A DNA stretch of 64,000 nucleotides from Actinostola sp. cb2023 (lineage: Eukaryota > Cnidaria > Anthozoa > Actiniaria > Actinostolidae). The DNA is taken from positions 141,001 through 205,000 of the forward strand of contig JAUJYZ010000977.1 in the NCBI GenBank assembly GCA_033675265.1, read 5' to 3'. The position numbers and the translations under genes were made by a program. The notes under the pieces are model-generated. The model was not told the DNA's origin and did no database searches. It saw nothing but the letters and a program-made list of their open reading frames with translations. This document shows, piece by piece, positions 11,041-22,800 of this stretch (within the stretch, counting starts at the first letter, position 1; the number at the start of each line of letters is the position of its first letter).

Positions 11041-11470
11041 TTGACATAGGTGTATATTGAATTGTTAGCTTACTTATTTCACGCAATAATTGGGCGGTTT
11101 ATCTACTACTCTTGGTGATTGCCTTATTTGGTAGCGAACTTCCATATTTGGTAGATTATTTTTATCCTCAAAGATCAAAATTTAAAAGAACGCAAGAGTA
11201 CTGATTACTCTGATTCTATAAAAAATATTAAAATTTCTCGCCTTCAGAACACTTCTCGTCTCCAATCCCCGAAACCGCTCAACAAAGGTAGTAATATTGG
11301 TTTATGTAGTGAACGCATTTACAGTTTAGCAGTGTTTGATAAGTTAGTCGATAGGAACAGAATAACTACGTTCTATTGCTTGTAGCATTATAGATAATTA
11401 TACTATGCGTATTAAACATGTATTGTCAATGTTGCATTGTGTTTCTATATTATCAAAGGTTCACCGAAGA

Positions 11471-11570
11471 TCTTAGCCTCCTTTGCAGGCGTTTTTTGTT
11501 CCGGGAGCCCTGTGCGCTCTCTCCAGCACAGGGATCCCGAAACAAAGAACGGCCGCAAAGGAGGCTAAGG
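11471..11570. repeat. GC-rich fold-back hairpin
   Basis: The arms CTTAGCCTCCTTTGCAG and GCAAAGGAGGCTAAG pair, followed inward by a near match of GTTCCGGGAGCCCTGTGC with GCACAGGGATCCCGAAAC. One of several similar hairpins in the window. Confidence 0.75.
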
Positions 11571-11631
11571 TCGTTACGGTTTAAAAAGGTATTTTCCTCT
11601 TCACTAAGAAAGTCGGGTTCTCTTCCGTATA

Positions 11632-11706
11632 CAGTTAACTCTCGTTACGGGACACCCTCGGGACACCCTCGGGTCTGATTTTGGTGTCCGTAATAACGAG
11701 AGTATG
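11632..11706. mobile_element. Short inverted-repeat element (AACTCTCGTTACGGGACACC)
   Basis: The left arm CTCTCGTTACGGGACACC is inverted at the right (GGTGTCCGTAATAACGAGAG). The core has two copies of GGGACACCCTC. It resembles the ends of the minisatellite-forming elements at 6708 and 17432, which also pair a GTAA/TTAC block with a GTCC/GGAC block. Confidence 0.6.
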
Positions 11707-11839
11707 CAATATAAATAATAATAATAATAATAATAATGATGATAATGATGATAATAATAATAATAATGATAATATTTTAAACGCCATATCCCGATGGTCC
11801 AATCAGGGCGCTATTTCCATGGAAACTGATAGCTAAGAT

Positions 11840-12110
11840 ATATCAAAACATACAGCGATTTGCAAAAATTATGTAAAAGCAATATAGTCAATATATCGGG
11901 TGCATTGTGGGTAATGTTCATCATAAAATTGCTGAATAAGCCCTCTAAAGTTCCATTTTTTCAATTTTTTTTTTCCACATACATACTACAAATGTTAATT
12001 GGGTTTAGATTCAGGTTTAATAATAACTAAAATCAAAGAATTAGGATTATGCAAATTACTATATATCGATATATTAGGATTTTACAGAATTTTTGCAAAT
12101 CGCTGTATAT
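11840..12110. mobile_element. Inverted-repeat element, TIR ATACAGCGATTTGCAAAAAT
   Basis: The left arm at 11849-11880 and the right arm at 12078-12106 are inverted copies (ATACAGCGATTTGCAAAAAT; ATTTTTGCAAATCGCTGTAT). Non-coding interior. Confidence 0.65.
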
Positions 12111-12211
12111 AAATCAATTTATAAATTAATATAGTTCGTTTCATTGTTTCTTTGCCTTCCATTTGAACTTATCACCCAAGCTTTTTCGGTTTGGCCAAGA
12201 TGTCTTTCCCG

Positions 12212-12308
12212 ATTTCGCCATGTTCGGGAGTCCAGCGGTGCTCTTCGGCGCGGGCTCGGGTTTCATCCGAGCCGAAGAGCACCGCTGGACTCTCGAACAT
12301 GAGATTTC
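12212..12308. repeat. Long GC-rich hairpin
   Basis: Arms of about 40 bp: CATGTTCGGGAGTCCAGCGG onward pairs with CCGCTGGACTCTCGAACATG, closed by GGCTCGG...CCGAGCC. Only one or two mismatches occur over the arms. Confidence 0.8.
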
Positions 12309-13589
12309 TCGAAAACTCAATGAAATGAGACCAGCGCTATCCAATTTAGAGCGAATTAACCTTCTTAATCCCTCGAATTGGAAATGACACGCTATAAAGA
12401 TTCCTCGACTGTTCAGACGAATGTCATTCAAATGAATCCTAATATATCAAATTATAGGCCCCACATGGACAAACACTACCTAAAGTATATTATCGAGTTC
12501 TGATTCGCATTGAAAATGGTCAAATTGAGCGATCCAAGAATCGAAGCCGCCATGTTGATTTCTGATGACGTAATCAGTAGTGTTGCTAGACTGGTTGTTG
12601 ACGATGGTGGTGTGCTGTATATTAGCACCAAAACATGATGATACAGTTAGTGAAAGATCGGTTAACATCAACAAAACATGTCATGTAAAACATTTTGCAA
12701 ACATGCCTCAGAAAATCACACAAGCAACTGTCAATCAACACTGACGTCATCACGAATCACAGACGGCGGCCGAGTCGCTCCTTGGACTTTCAACGCGAAT
12801 TAAATATCACGAATATACTTTCGAGGTAATATTTACCATTATAGAACGTTCATTTGATACATTAGGAATCGTTTAATATCAAGTGTATGTACTAGGAATG
12901 TCAGTTATGTTAGCCTGCGAAGGAAGAGGAGGTGGGGGTGGGGGTTGGGGGTGTAATGGGTCACTACATAGAATATTATACATCCTCTACGTAAATCCAT
13001 ACGACAATTAAGTGTCGAGTTAATGTTTCTCTATTTGAAGTATTAGGATTGTAGGATTTTATTTTATAAACTTATTGCATAATCCGGCGTTATTGGGTTG
13101 AAAGGCATGGAAGCTATGACCAAAAGGAATTCTGGGATTCTTTTTTGTTGACAAGAAAGTGGAATGACCATGTGTTCCGTCTTGTTGACAAATGAACAAA
13201 TATATGGAAATGATATGAATATGGAACTGATACTTTGAACAAAGAATGTTGATCCACGAGGTTTGAGATGGAAAATCATGAACGGTTTTTATATGCATGT
13301 ATAATACTGATTGAGCTATCCTATTTAAATAAAGGTATTCTATTCTATTTTTGATAAAATTCCAACAGTTTTGAAAAACTAATTACTCAGTCGGTTCCCA
13401 GGCGTCTTTGCGGTTTTAGTTTTTAATGATTTTAAACCCGACAACCAATATGCAAACCTTATTTAACGTCGGTAGTAAGTAATAATAAACATATACTAAT
13501 ACACTAATAAACAATCAACCTTTTTGGACACAGAGCGGGTTCTGCCACAAAAACTTCACTTTCATGAGTAAAAGGGGGAAAGAAAAACT

Positions 13590-13790
13590 TCGAAGGTAAT
13601 AATAATAATAATAAAATAATTTATTAATAATATAATAACAATAAATAAAATAATTAAAAAATAATAATTTATTAATAATAATAATATAATAATAATAATA
13701 CAATAATTTATTAATAATTATAATAATTATAATAGTAATAATATAATAATAATTTGATAAGAAAAATAAGAAAATTATAATAATTATCAG
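13590..13790. repeat. AAT/TTA-rich microsatellite block
   Basis: Imperfect AATAAT and TTATTAATAAT repeats. Open frames across it are artefacts. Confidence 0.85.
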
Positions 13791-14159
13791 TAATAGGTTA
13801 TTGAATCGCATATTAACTCACGTCTCTGTGCTTAACAAGAGAAAATCCTGAGTTGAAATCGAGTTCATATGTAGCTAGTACATGCCTAGTACATACCTAA
13901 TACATACCTCAGTCATGCCTTAGTGACTCATAACCTATATATAGCTCTGTCACTTTGTCATCGAGGCCCCAACTGAGACCTGTCACTTCAGCATTAACTT
14001 GAGGTAATAGTAGGAACATAAAGCTAAAAAAAAATTTTATCTTGTGACGATAATAAAAATAAATTGTATTGAAATTTTCCTTTAAAACTGTTCATTTTTA
14101 TTACATTTTGGTGACGCTGTGTCTTACGTACTATGATACTTCAGCCAGGCACTATTATG

Positions 14160-14450
14160 GTAGAATGTAAATAGAAACTAGCGAGTACACTAGCGGGCTG
14201 CGTTGGTGTATAATGATAAATTCAATGGAAACTAGCGAGTACACTAGTATGGGCTGCGTCGGTGTATAATGATAAATACAATGGAAACTAGCGAGTACAC
14301 TAGTATGGGCTGCGTCGGTGTGTATAATGATAAATTCAATGGAAACTAGCGAGTACACTAGCGGGCTGCGTCGGTGTATAATGATAAATCCAATGGAAAC
14401 TAGCGAGTACACTAGCGGGCTGCGTCGGTGTATAATGATGAATTCAAAGG
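14160..14450. repeat. 54-58-bp tandem repeat, five copies
   Basis: Five direct copies anchored by ACTAGCGAGTACACTAG at about 14178, 14231, 14287, 14345 and 14399, each followed by GGGCTGCGTCGGTGTATAAT. Confidence 0.9.
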
Positions 14451-15771
14451 TTAAAAGCAATCTATAACACCGCGAAAAAAAGTATTTTAAAACTTTTTTG
14501 TGTGTGCGCAGAATTCCATTTTTCGATAGAATTTCATACTTTACTGGAAAGAGTGAGCCATTTCTAATACTAAGACTTTTGTTAATTATTCTCATATTTA
14601 CGGAATATGAAATTAGACATTGGAGATAGCTCCCCTTAGCGAAATTTTTCGATTGTAAATGCGGGTAAATGTCAGAAATCATGGTAGGTTGTCGGCGCTC
14701 GTTTCAGAGCGAGCGCTTGGTGGTATAAAAAGCCCTGAAGGGCCACCTCCACGAGAGAAAGCGTGTATTCAGATGCAGTTGATTTCCGGACTAAAACAAT
14801 TTCCCGCCATAAAAATAACATCGTGCGTGTGGATCATTTCCTTTGCTGCACGTGTCATAAGACTGCTTGATGAGAGCCCGGGAAAACTGAATGAACGAGT
14901 GTGCCAACGTGGATTGCAGCGATTGTAGTCCAGTGAAGAACACGTATTTTCCACTCACGTAGTTTCATATCTAAATAAACCAGATAATTAATTCGCATCG
15001 GTACACATTCACCAAAATTATCACTAGTCCAAATCGAAGGGGATATTTCTTTCACTCTTTCAGACTTCGAACAAAAGTTTCAGTCTTAATTTTTAATGCT
15101 TTCAAATGGTATCCTTTTCCTAATTTGTATTCTCAAACAACAATCCATTGGCTCAGTGAAAATAAATTCATAGTAAATCAAAATGTCGCAATAGAAGTGA
15201 TAATTACCTTCCCTCGCTCGATTGGTGGACAGTCTTTTGCTTCGTTCTCCGGAAGCGCTTCACTTAATATTCACAAGCCGCTGATCTCACAAGGTTCGTG
15301 AAACGACAAACACAGACGTTCCCAGACGAAGAAACAAGTAGATTTCAGTATCCATCGAGAAATGACGCCATTCTGCCGTATGATAAACTTAGTTTAGTTC
15401 CCAACGAGGCCTGTAGTTGATCGCTGACCTCCAGGGGTGTTGATATAATTTGGGAATACGTCGACCCGTGGTAAATAAGAGTGGTTTCCTATTACTGATC
15501 TAAGAGAAGATTAAGTTGCTGCCAATGTCTTTGAGATACGCCTCGAGAGTGCAGAGATTGTAAGATTTTTACCAAGGTGACAAGTGCGACTGAATTGTGG
15601 TACTCGTTAGAAACCGTGTTCTGACGTTAGCACTGAATATTCAATCTAGTGACGGGTTGCCTGCGATAAGAGTTAGGGATTACGCGGCATTCATTGGTTA
15701 GCATTTTATCAAGTTGACACAAAGTTGAGAGACAGATACTCTTGTAGCAAGCTGATCAGGAAAGAGAAGCC

Positions 15772-15844
15772 ATGCTGTCTATCCTTTGCGTTATTTTGCT
15801 CTTTTTTATTCACGAGTCCACTGTTGAAGGCCACAAGACAAAAG
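15772..15844 (+). CDS. Gene B signal-peptide exon
   Basis: ATG at 15772 begins MLSILCVILLFFIHESTVEG, a short N-region with a strong hydrophobic core, then HKTK. The donor gtatgt at 15845 gives phase 1, which matches the CCP exon at 24369 and creates a mature start near KGCGNPG. I see no other phase-compatible signal exon between genes A and B. Confidence 0.75.
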
Positions 15845-18800
15845 GTATGTGAGGATACTTTGTCGTTTATGCGCTGTACCCGCTACACGAGGCTCAAATG
15901 TGGTCTCGTAATACATGCAATGGAAAGGCGAGCGCAGCGGTGTTTATCAGAAAACATACCAAGTATCTTGTGAAAGAAATCATACATATATCTCCCACCG
16001 CTCGCTTATCTGCAGACAGATAACCGCCGCTGTCGAAAACCTAATCTGGGAGTCATTTCGCATCTATTCTGAAGGTCGTCTAGATGGTTTATTCATTCCG
16101 CTATGGGGAATTTCGCGTATAGCTTAGATGTAATTGAAACCTTTAGAAAGCATCGCCGCTCTTCTAGCTCTTCTATATCTAGAACACGATACGAAGATTC
16201 GAGGTTCATGCGATTTTCATTCGGAAATCGAGAAACAAGTCATGGACGGTGGCCACACAACAAGAATCCTTGTATCTGTAGAGTCATACATACATACGTC
16301 AATGACTACCAGTCCCGATATATTTGAATGTGCTCTATAAAATGTTTGGAAAACATTCTCGTCAAATCCTTAGATTTAAAGGATGTAACTGTGCTAGAGA
16401 CAATACTCGAGTACTGAGTGGTACTCAGCTGCAGTATTATTTGCAACAATGCAATAAAGTGTTTGCAACAATCAAGTGTTCTTGCGCGTGGAGCATTTTT
16501 AGATCGGTTATAGATAAGAGATGCCTCATGAGTGATGCCGGACGAAATGGCTTTCATTTGTCGACCTCACGTCGACATCATAACCTTGTACGCACGATGA
16601 ACTTTACTTGATAGGGAATGCTTCATGTGTTTGAAACACTGGCATCTCAGTAGCTCTGATAGGTGGCCAAGGAGAAACCGCAAATCAGAAATCCTCCTTT
16701 AATAACGAATAACGGTTATTTGGAACCGCAATTGTTCCTACGTAAACAGTTGAATCCAATAAGGATGTGTAAGTTCACCCAGCACCTCTGACTCGCGGTT
16801 CTAAATTGATAATTATGATTTCTAATTGTAAATATTTTTGCATTTATTTCGCAATTTCTTTGTTGCTTTGTTCATAACATCTTTTTGGGTCGACAACTAC
16901 GCTATGGGAACCATTGTCATTGTTTTGCCCCTGCTAAAGTGTTTAGCTTTCAGCAGACAATACTCTTGGCTAATTAGACTAATTGGGACTATTTTTGAGC
17001 TAAATTTAAATCAACCAAAACTTTAGTGATGAAATTGGTTGCAATGAATACCGACACCTCATCCCGTTCAACCGCAAAGTATTTATTCACAGTTTTCGCC
17101 GAGAAATAGAAAGAAACTATTATGCTGTTTGTGAAAAAACCTCTCAATATATCTTAATGATTCACAGAGTCCTTGACAATACATTCATTCTATTTTTTCT
17201 CTTGAATCTGAAGATTGTGATAATTTTTTGAAGTCTAAATTAAATAGAATGACTTTCGTTGAGGCGGACATCCCTTTGAATTTAAGCTATTAGTGTATTT
17301 ATGTGTGTTCCCATCGCGCTGTATTTCCATCTCACTCAGAAATGTTTCTCTTGTCCGATCTCTTCAATCTCAACTCAATGCTGGTTTTATTCGTTGGCCA
17401 TGCATTTTTCCTAACTGAAGAAAGGAAAATACAGTAGAACCTCCCGTAAGCGACCACCCAAAATGTCAAGCTTTGTGGTCGCTTACGAGAGGTGGTCGTT
17501 TACGAGAGGTGGTCGCTTACGAGAGGTGGTCGTTTACGAGAGTGGTCGCAACCGGAGGTTCAACTGTAGTTTTCAAATACTCAAATCTGTCGACCTTAAT
17601 TCTCAGTTTCACATAATGACGTTGGCCATGCAATTTTTCTTAAAGAAAAGTAGTTTTCAATGACTCAAATCTGTGGACCTTAATTCTCAGTTTCACATAA
17701 TGATTACGTAACAAGTTTCTTTTTTCTATTTCCTGCCGAACATTCATACTGTTTGGCAATACCTTAACCAGTGTATTTGAACGGAACTGTCACTCTCAAT
17801 TTTCTTTTTTGTTTTCTAATGAAACATTTCACGATTGTGGTCAAGTTTAAAGGTGAATATCAATTGAATTTTTTTGTACGTGAAAACATTTTGTATCTCT
17901 AGGCTATTTTTAACAAGTGCCTCAACGTCGAGTGATCCTAATGTAACACTAAAAATAATCCTTTTTTTAGAAATAAACCTTTTCCACCAAAAATCATTTT
18001 TGGAACAAAACTACAAAATATTATATTACCCTTTGCTAGTTGCCTTGTGTCAAGGTAATTGTTAATATTAACACACCACCAATTAGACTGTGTCTGGAAA
18101 CATCTCTATGGTGAATGCAGCTGAACCAGTTGAGTAAGTTGTTATTGGGAATGGTAAAAATGGTGGGGATAGCTGATTACATACATACATTTTTTTTCTG
18201 TTCCACAATGTAGAAAGTGATTAATATCAATGTGAAATTACTTCTTGGAAAAAAAAATGCTGAAAAAACGACGTCCATTTTGGAAAGCCTCTTCAGCAGT
18301 TATGCCGATTTTCAGAGAAAATTCTCGGGGGGGAAAAAATTATGAAACTGAATAGTTTCTTTCTTACGTTAGTCATCAAATATTGCTTCTATTTTCCGGT
18401 ACGAATTCAGACCGGTAAAACCGGTTTATGGAAACCGGTTGTCATACAAAACCGCTCAAAATTAAGAGATAATTGAAAGAAACCGTAGAAATAATACAAC
18501 TTTTTCTGGGGAGCCGCGCTTGATCCATTCAGAGCATCTCGGGGAATGCATCTCCCAGGGAATAAATGGACAATTATTTCACGTTAAATATCAAGGATAC
18601 AATTATTTTGTTACTGTACAAATTGTAGTCAATAATCAGAGATTACTTGAAAGGGTATCCTGACTAGTCCTTGCCATCTTCGTGGAAGTTCTCATGATCT
18701 TGTCAAGGGTCTCAAGAAGGATTCATCTTTGTCGATGAAAGAAGAGTTCAACCTTGACAAAGTGTTCGGTGAAGGGGGTAACTGGAAGCTATCTGACCAA

Positions 18801-19508
18801 AGGTGTAGTTGACCCCCTTTTGATAGTCTTACAGTTTTTAATCCGAGTAGATTAGCCTTACTATGCGAAGCATTCCATACATTTTATCCTATTTTTTTTA
18901 CAAGTCGATAAAGGAATAAAAATGGAGATGGCGGCTTTCTTCGCGGCGAAATGGACCACAGAGGATTTAAAATGGAACAGCATTGCCTATGCAGAACGCA
19001 AGTGTATAAACGACACTCAGATACTAAAGAGAAAATGATTAACTGATAACTGGACTGAAATTGACATTCCCAAGTAGATATTGCAAAACGACTTTGCCGA
19101 GTACCGTCTACAATTATACATGTAAAAGTCGTTGACAATAAATTTTGTTTTGTACCAGATTGTTGTTCGTTGTCAGTCGACGTTTTTGTTGCAGAAAAAG
19201 CAATTCGAGAATTAAACAATGATATTTGTATCATGAAAACACGAGGTGGAAAAAAGAAAAGACGAACAGGAAAAGATGCTACAAGTAAACACGGCAGCAG
19301 CAAAACTTGGAGCAAGGATGCCGGGCTTAGTTGGTTAGTGCGCGGCCTTCTAAGCAAGAGGTGCCCGGTTCGATTCTTCATGACCTTACATCCTTGTTTC
19401 GACTTAAATACCCGTAAAACTGAGCATTGATAGAAAGAGGGGAGTAAAGTGCGCACCCTCAGGTTTATCAGTTGAATTACTGTTACGAGTTACCGACGTT
19501 AAATAAGG

Positions 19509-19540
<32 letters not shown>

Positions 19541-19723
19541 TAGAAAGAGTAAAGTGCGCACCCTCAGGTTTATCAGTTGAATTACTGTTACGAGTTACCG
19601 ACGTTAAATAAGGTAGCTTTAAATACCCGTAAAACGGAGCATTGATAGAAAGAGGGGAGTAAAGTGCGCACCCTCGGGTTTATCAGTTGAATTACTGTTA
19701 CGAGTTACCGACGTTAAATAAGG

Positions 19724-19755
<32 letters not shown>

Positions 19756-19833
19756 TAGAAAGAGGAGAGTAAAGTGCGCACCCTCAGGTTTATCAGTTGA
19801 ATTACTGTTACGAGTTACCGACGTTAAATAAGG

Positions 19834-19865
<32 letters not shown>

Positions 19866-22800
19866 TAGAAAGAGGGGAGTAAAGTGCGCACCCTCAGGTT
19901 TGTCAGTTGAATTACTGTTACGAGTTACCGACGTTAAATAAGGTTGCTTTAAATACCCGTAAAACGGAGCACTGATAGAAAGAGGGGAGTAAAGTGCGCA
20001 CCCTCGGGTTTATCAGTTGAATTACTGTTACGAGTTACCGACGTTAAATAAGGTTGCTTTAAATACCCGTAAAACGGAGCACTGATAGAAAAAGAGGGGA
20101 GTAAAGTGTGCACCCTCGGGTTTGTCAGTTCAATTACTGTTACGAGTTACCGACGTTAAATAAGGTTGCTTTAAATACCCGTAAAACGGAGCACTGATAG
20201 AAAGAGGGGAGTAAAGTGCGCACCCTCAGGTTTGTCAGTTGAATTACTGTCACCGACGTTAAATAAGGTTGTTTTACTTTACTTTACTTGATCAACGAGC
20301 TATTTCTTATCAAAAGTCAAGAATTATGTAAGACATATATCAATCGGGACATTTTTCCTATCTTGATCGATTTTTCGGATTATAATCGCCATTGGAAGCA
20401 CGTGTTGACCAAGAACAATTTTTTGATCTTCAAAGCCGTGCATAGTATTTGAGGACCTCCTCCGTCGGGCAGGACACCTGCATTCAATTAATGATTTAAA
20501 GCAAAACGATCTTTAATTCAACCCTTTCTTCCATCGCCAGCAACTTAAAGAGCCACGCCTCGCTTACAAAGGTGAACGGAGATTCGTTTTCCATCCGACG
20601 TATATCACTTACGTCGTCCTCGACTTGTAAAATTCAACCCCCACTTGACGTAAGCCATGTAATGTTTAGACAATGCAATTGATGTATAATGCAGGCATTA
20701 TTTATGCAGCTAGGTTGTATGGACAGTCTCATCACCAGCCATAATTGTCGGTGTCTTCACAAGTCGCCTTCGGTCACAAACCTTTTGAAATGTATAGATA
20801 AGTAGATTTATTTTGACTCAAGAGCAATATTTTCTTTTAGTTTTGCCAAACATTGGGTCTCCTTTACGTTGGTAGTATAAACAGTCGCCAAGAACTTGTT
20901 AACTCATTTTCTTTAACAATGTCTTGGGTAAAAATAGTCATGAGAAGTTCTGGCTCAAAGAACTAGACGGATGGTGTCAATGATGAATTCCAAAACAATA
21001 CTATTGTTGGACTATTGTTACACGAACTAGACATTGTTTAACTGACAAATAATCATAAACATTTTCCAAGTTTTCGGGTATCAAATTTGAAAGAAGAGAA
21101 GACTGTATTTGAGTTTCGTCTGGTGTAAAGGTTAAAACAATGAAGAGCTGAGATTCCCACTTAAAAATCTCTCCTTAGAAAATGTAAACTGAACAAGTCG
21201 ACCATGCACTTGTTTCTCGGGGAATCGAACGACAGAAGATCTGAAAGTGAAAAAATAAATAAAGGGAAAAGACAATCGTGAAAGTAGAAAAAATGGCAGA
21301 AGTTCCACGAAACTTCGTGTATGGCGAAATGTTCTTGGATGAATTACGCAAATTGGGTCTGATGAGTCTCTGTCTTGCGCATGCGTATTCAATCGTGATC
21401 CATTTCGAATATCCTCCAATAAACCTTTCAGTAAATGACCCGTTTTGAGATTCCCATCAAAGATAAAGTGATGTTTAAGCAAAATACTCTTTCGATTCTG
21501 TTGCGCATTAGACATGTTCTCATTGACCGTGCCAGCAAACGATCTCAGTGGCTGTTGTTGCAATAGTTTTCGTGTGTGGCACGACCTTCATATGTTGATA
21601 ATTTGTCGTCCTTCCTCTGCCTTGCTCAAATGCCTCTAATTGGATTTACCTGTCATTACCATTTTAACACATCAACTTTCCAATTTGCTTCTTCCCTCAA
21701 CTTCTTGGTTCAACATAGCGTAAGGGTGCTCTTGTCATGCGTAGTCGTATTAAAAGAGTAGCTAAAACTATCTTGCCAAACACGTGATTGTTTTTACTAG
21801 CGTTGCCCATTCGTGACTATAGAGTTCGCTTACACACGAAAAAGTTCAGTCCAGTATTCACACATCAAAAGGTGCCGCAAGGGCCCGATACGAGATACGA
21901 TTTCATACGGCGGTGAGGCAATGATCCGCAATACTAATCTTTTTATACATGTCTTCCCATATGGGATCAGAACCCTTCCGGGATAATTCCTTCTTATAGA
22001 GAAAAAGATATGATCTTCTGGTGAGCTTTACCACATCTACTTCACATTCCACGACAGTTCTTACACCCTGGAGAAAGGGATCTATCCCATTCATGAAAAT
22101 AGTCTAGCTAGTTTTGTTTCTTGGACGGTGGAATTGGAACTATGAACATCGCAACCAAATATGCCACAGACATTGGACTTTGAGGGGAATACTTATTGTA
22201 TTTCAAAAGAGTGACTTTGCAAGAAGGATTTGCGCTATTTATCTGATTTTTGAGACAGATCTTTCAACACCACAACCAAATGCGCTACTGACGTAGTACT
22301 TCTTAGAAGTTTCATACAGAGGTATTGAATGCATAGGGTATGCTCAGTCATGAAAAATCCGTCCATCGTCGAATAGCCACATACATGAATGGTGTGACAA
22401 ATCAACGCGATGTAACAAAGTTAAAAAAAATCAACAACAAAAAAGTTAAAACTGACAGAACCGTATTATGATAACAATTGGTATAACCAAAATATCTATC
22501 CAACTTTCACGATAAACCTTTGATCTCAGCATTCTTTCGAGTGAAAGAGACGTCACAAAGTAATATTTTTTTTAAGAAAAAAAAAGTAAATAAAAAAATT
22601 AAAAAAAATAAAAAAAGTAATATTTTCCTTCAGAAAATAACCATCCGGTCCTCTGATATTTGTTGACAATAGTTTTATAGTTACTACTACTCCTGTCCCT
22701 TTATCTGTTGCGTGTGCATATGAGGTATCCGGTCCAGCTGAACAAGATTGTTAATTCCTGACCTTTTCTCGGGTGATGCCACCCGCCGTGATCTAATCAA

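Larger units (their letters stand above)
10690..15771. other. Intergenic region between genes A and B
   Basis: I found no supported exon here. It contains the fold-back elements and repeats listed separately, AT-rich microsatellites (11709-11775 and 13590-13790) and otherwise unremarkable AT-rich sequence. The last 100 bp before 15772 should hold the gene B promoter and 5' UTR. An ATTGG box (inverted CCAAT) at about 15693 is the only candidate element I see. Confidence 0.55.

Noticed and set aside
14160..14450. Possible CRISPR-like array of regularly spaced repeats
   Set aside because: The spacers are as conserved as the repeats, so it is an ordinary tandem repeat; the DNA is eukaryotic.
15725..15973. 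82-residue frame over the gene B first exon
   Set aside because: It is a different frame from the signal peptide beginning at 15772, which has a proper donor and correct phase.
19318..19392. Functional tRNA gene
   Set aside because: A and B boxes are present, but the acceptor stem does not close and the segment is the head of a tandem-repeated element.
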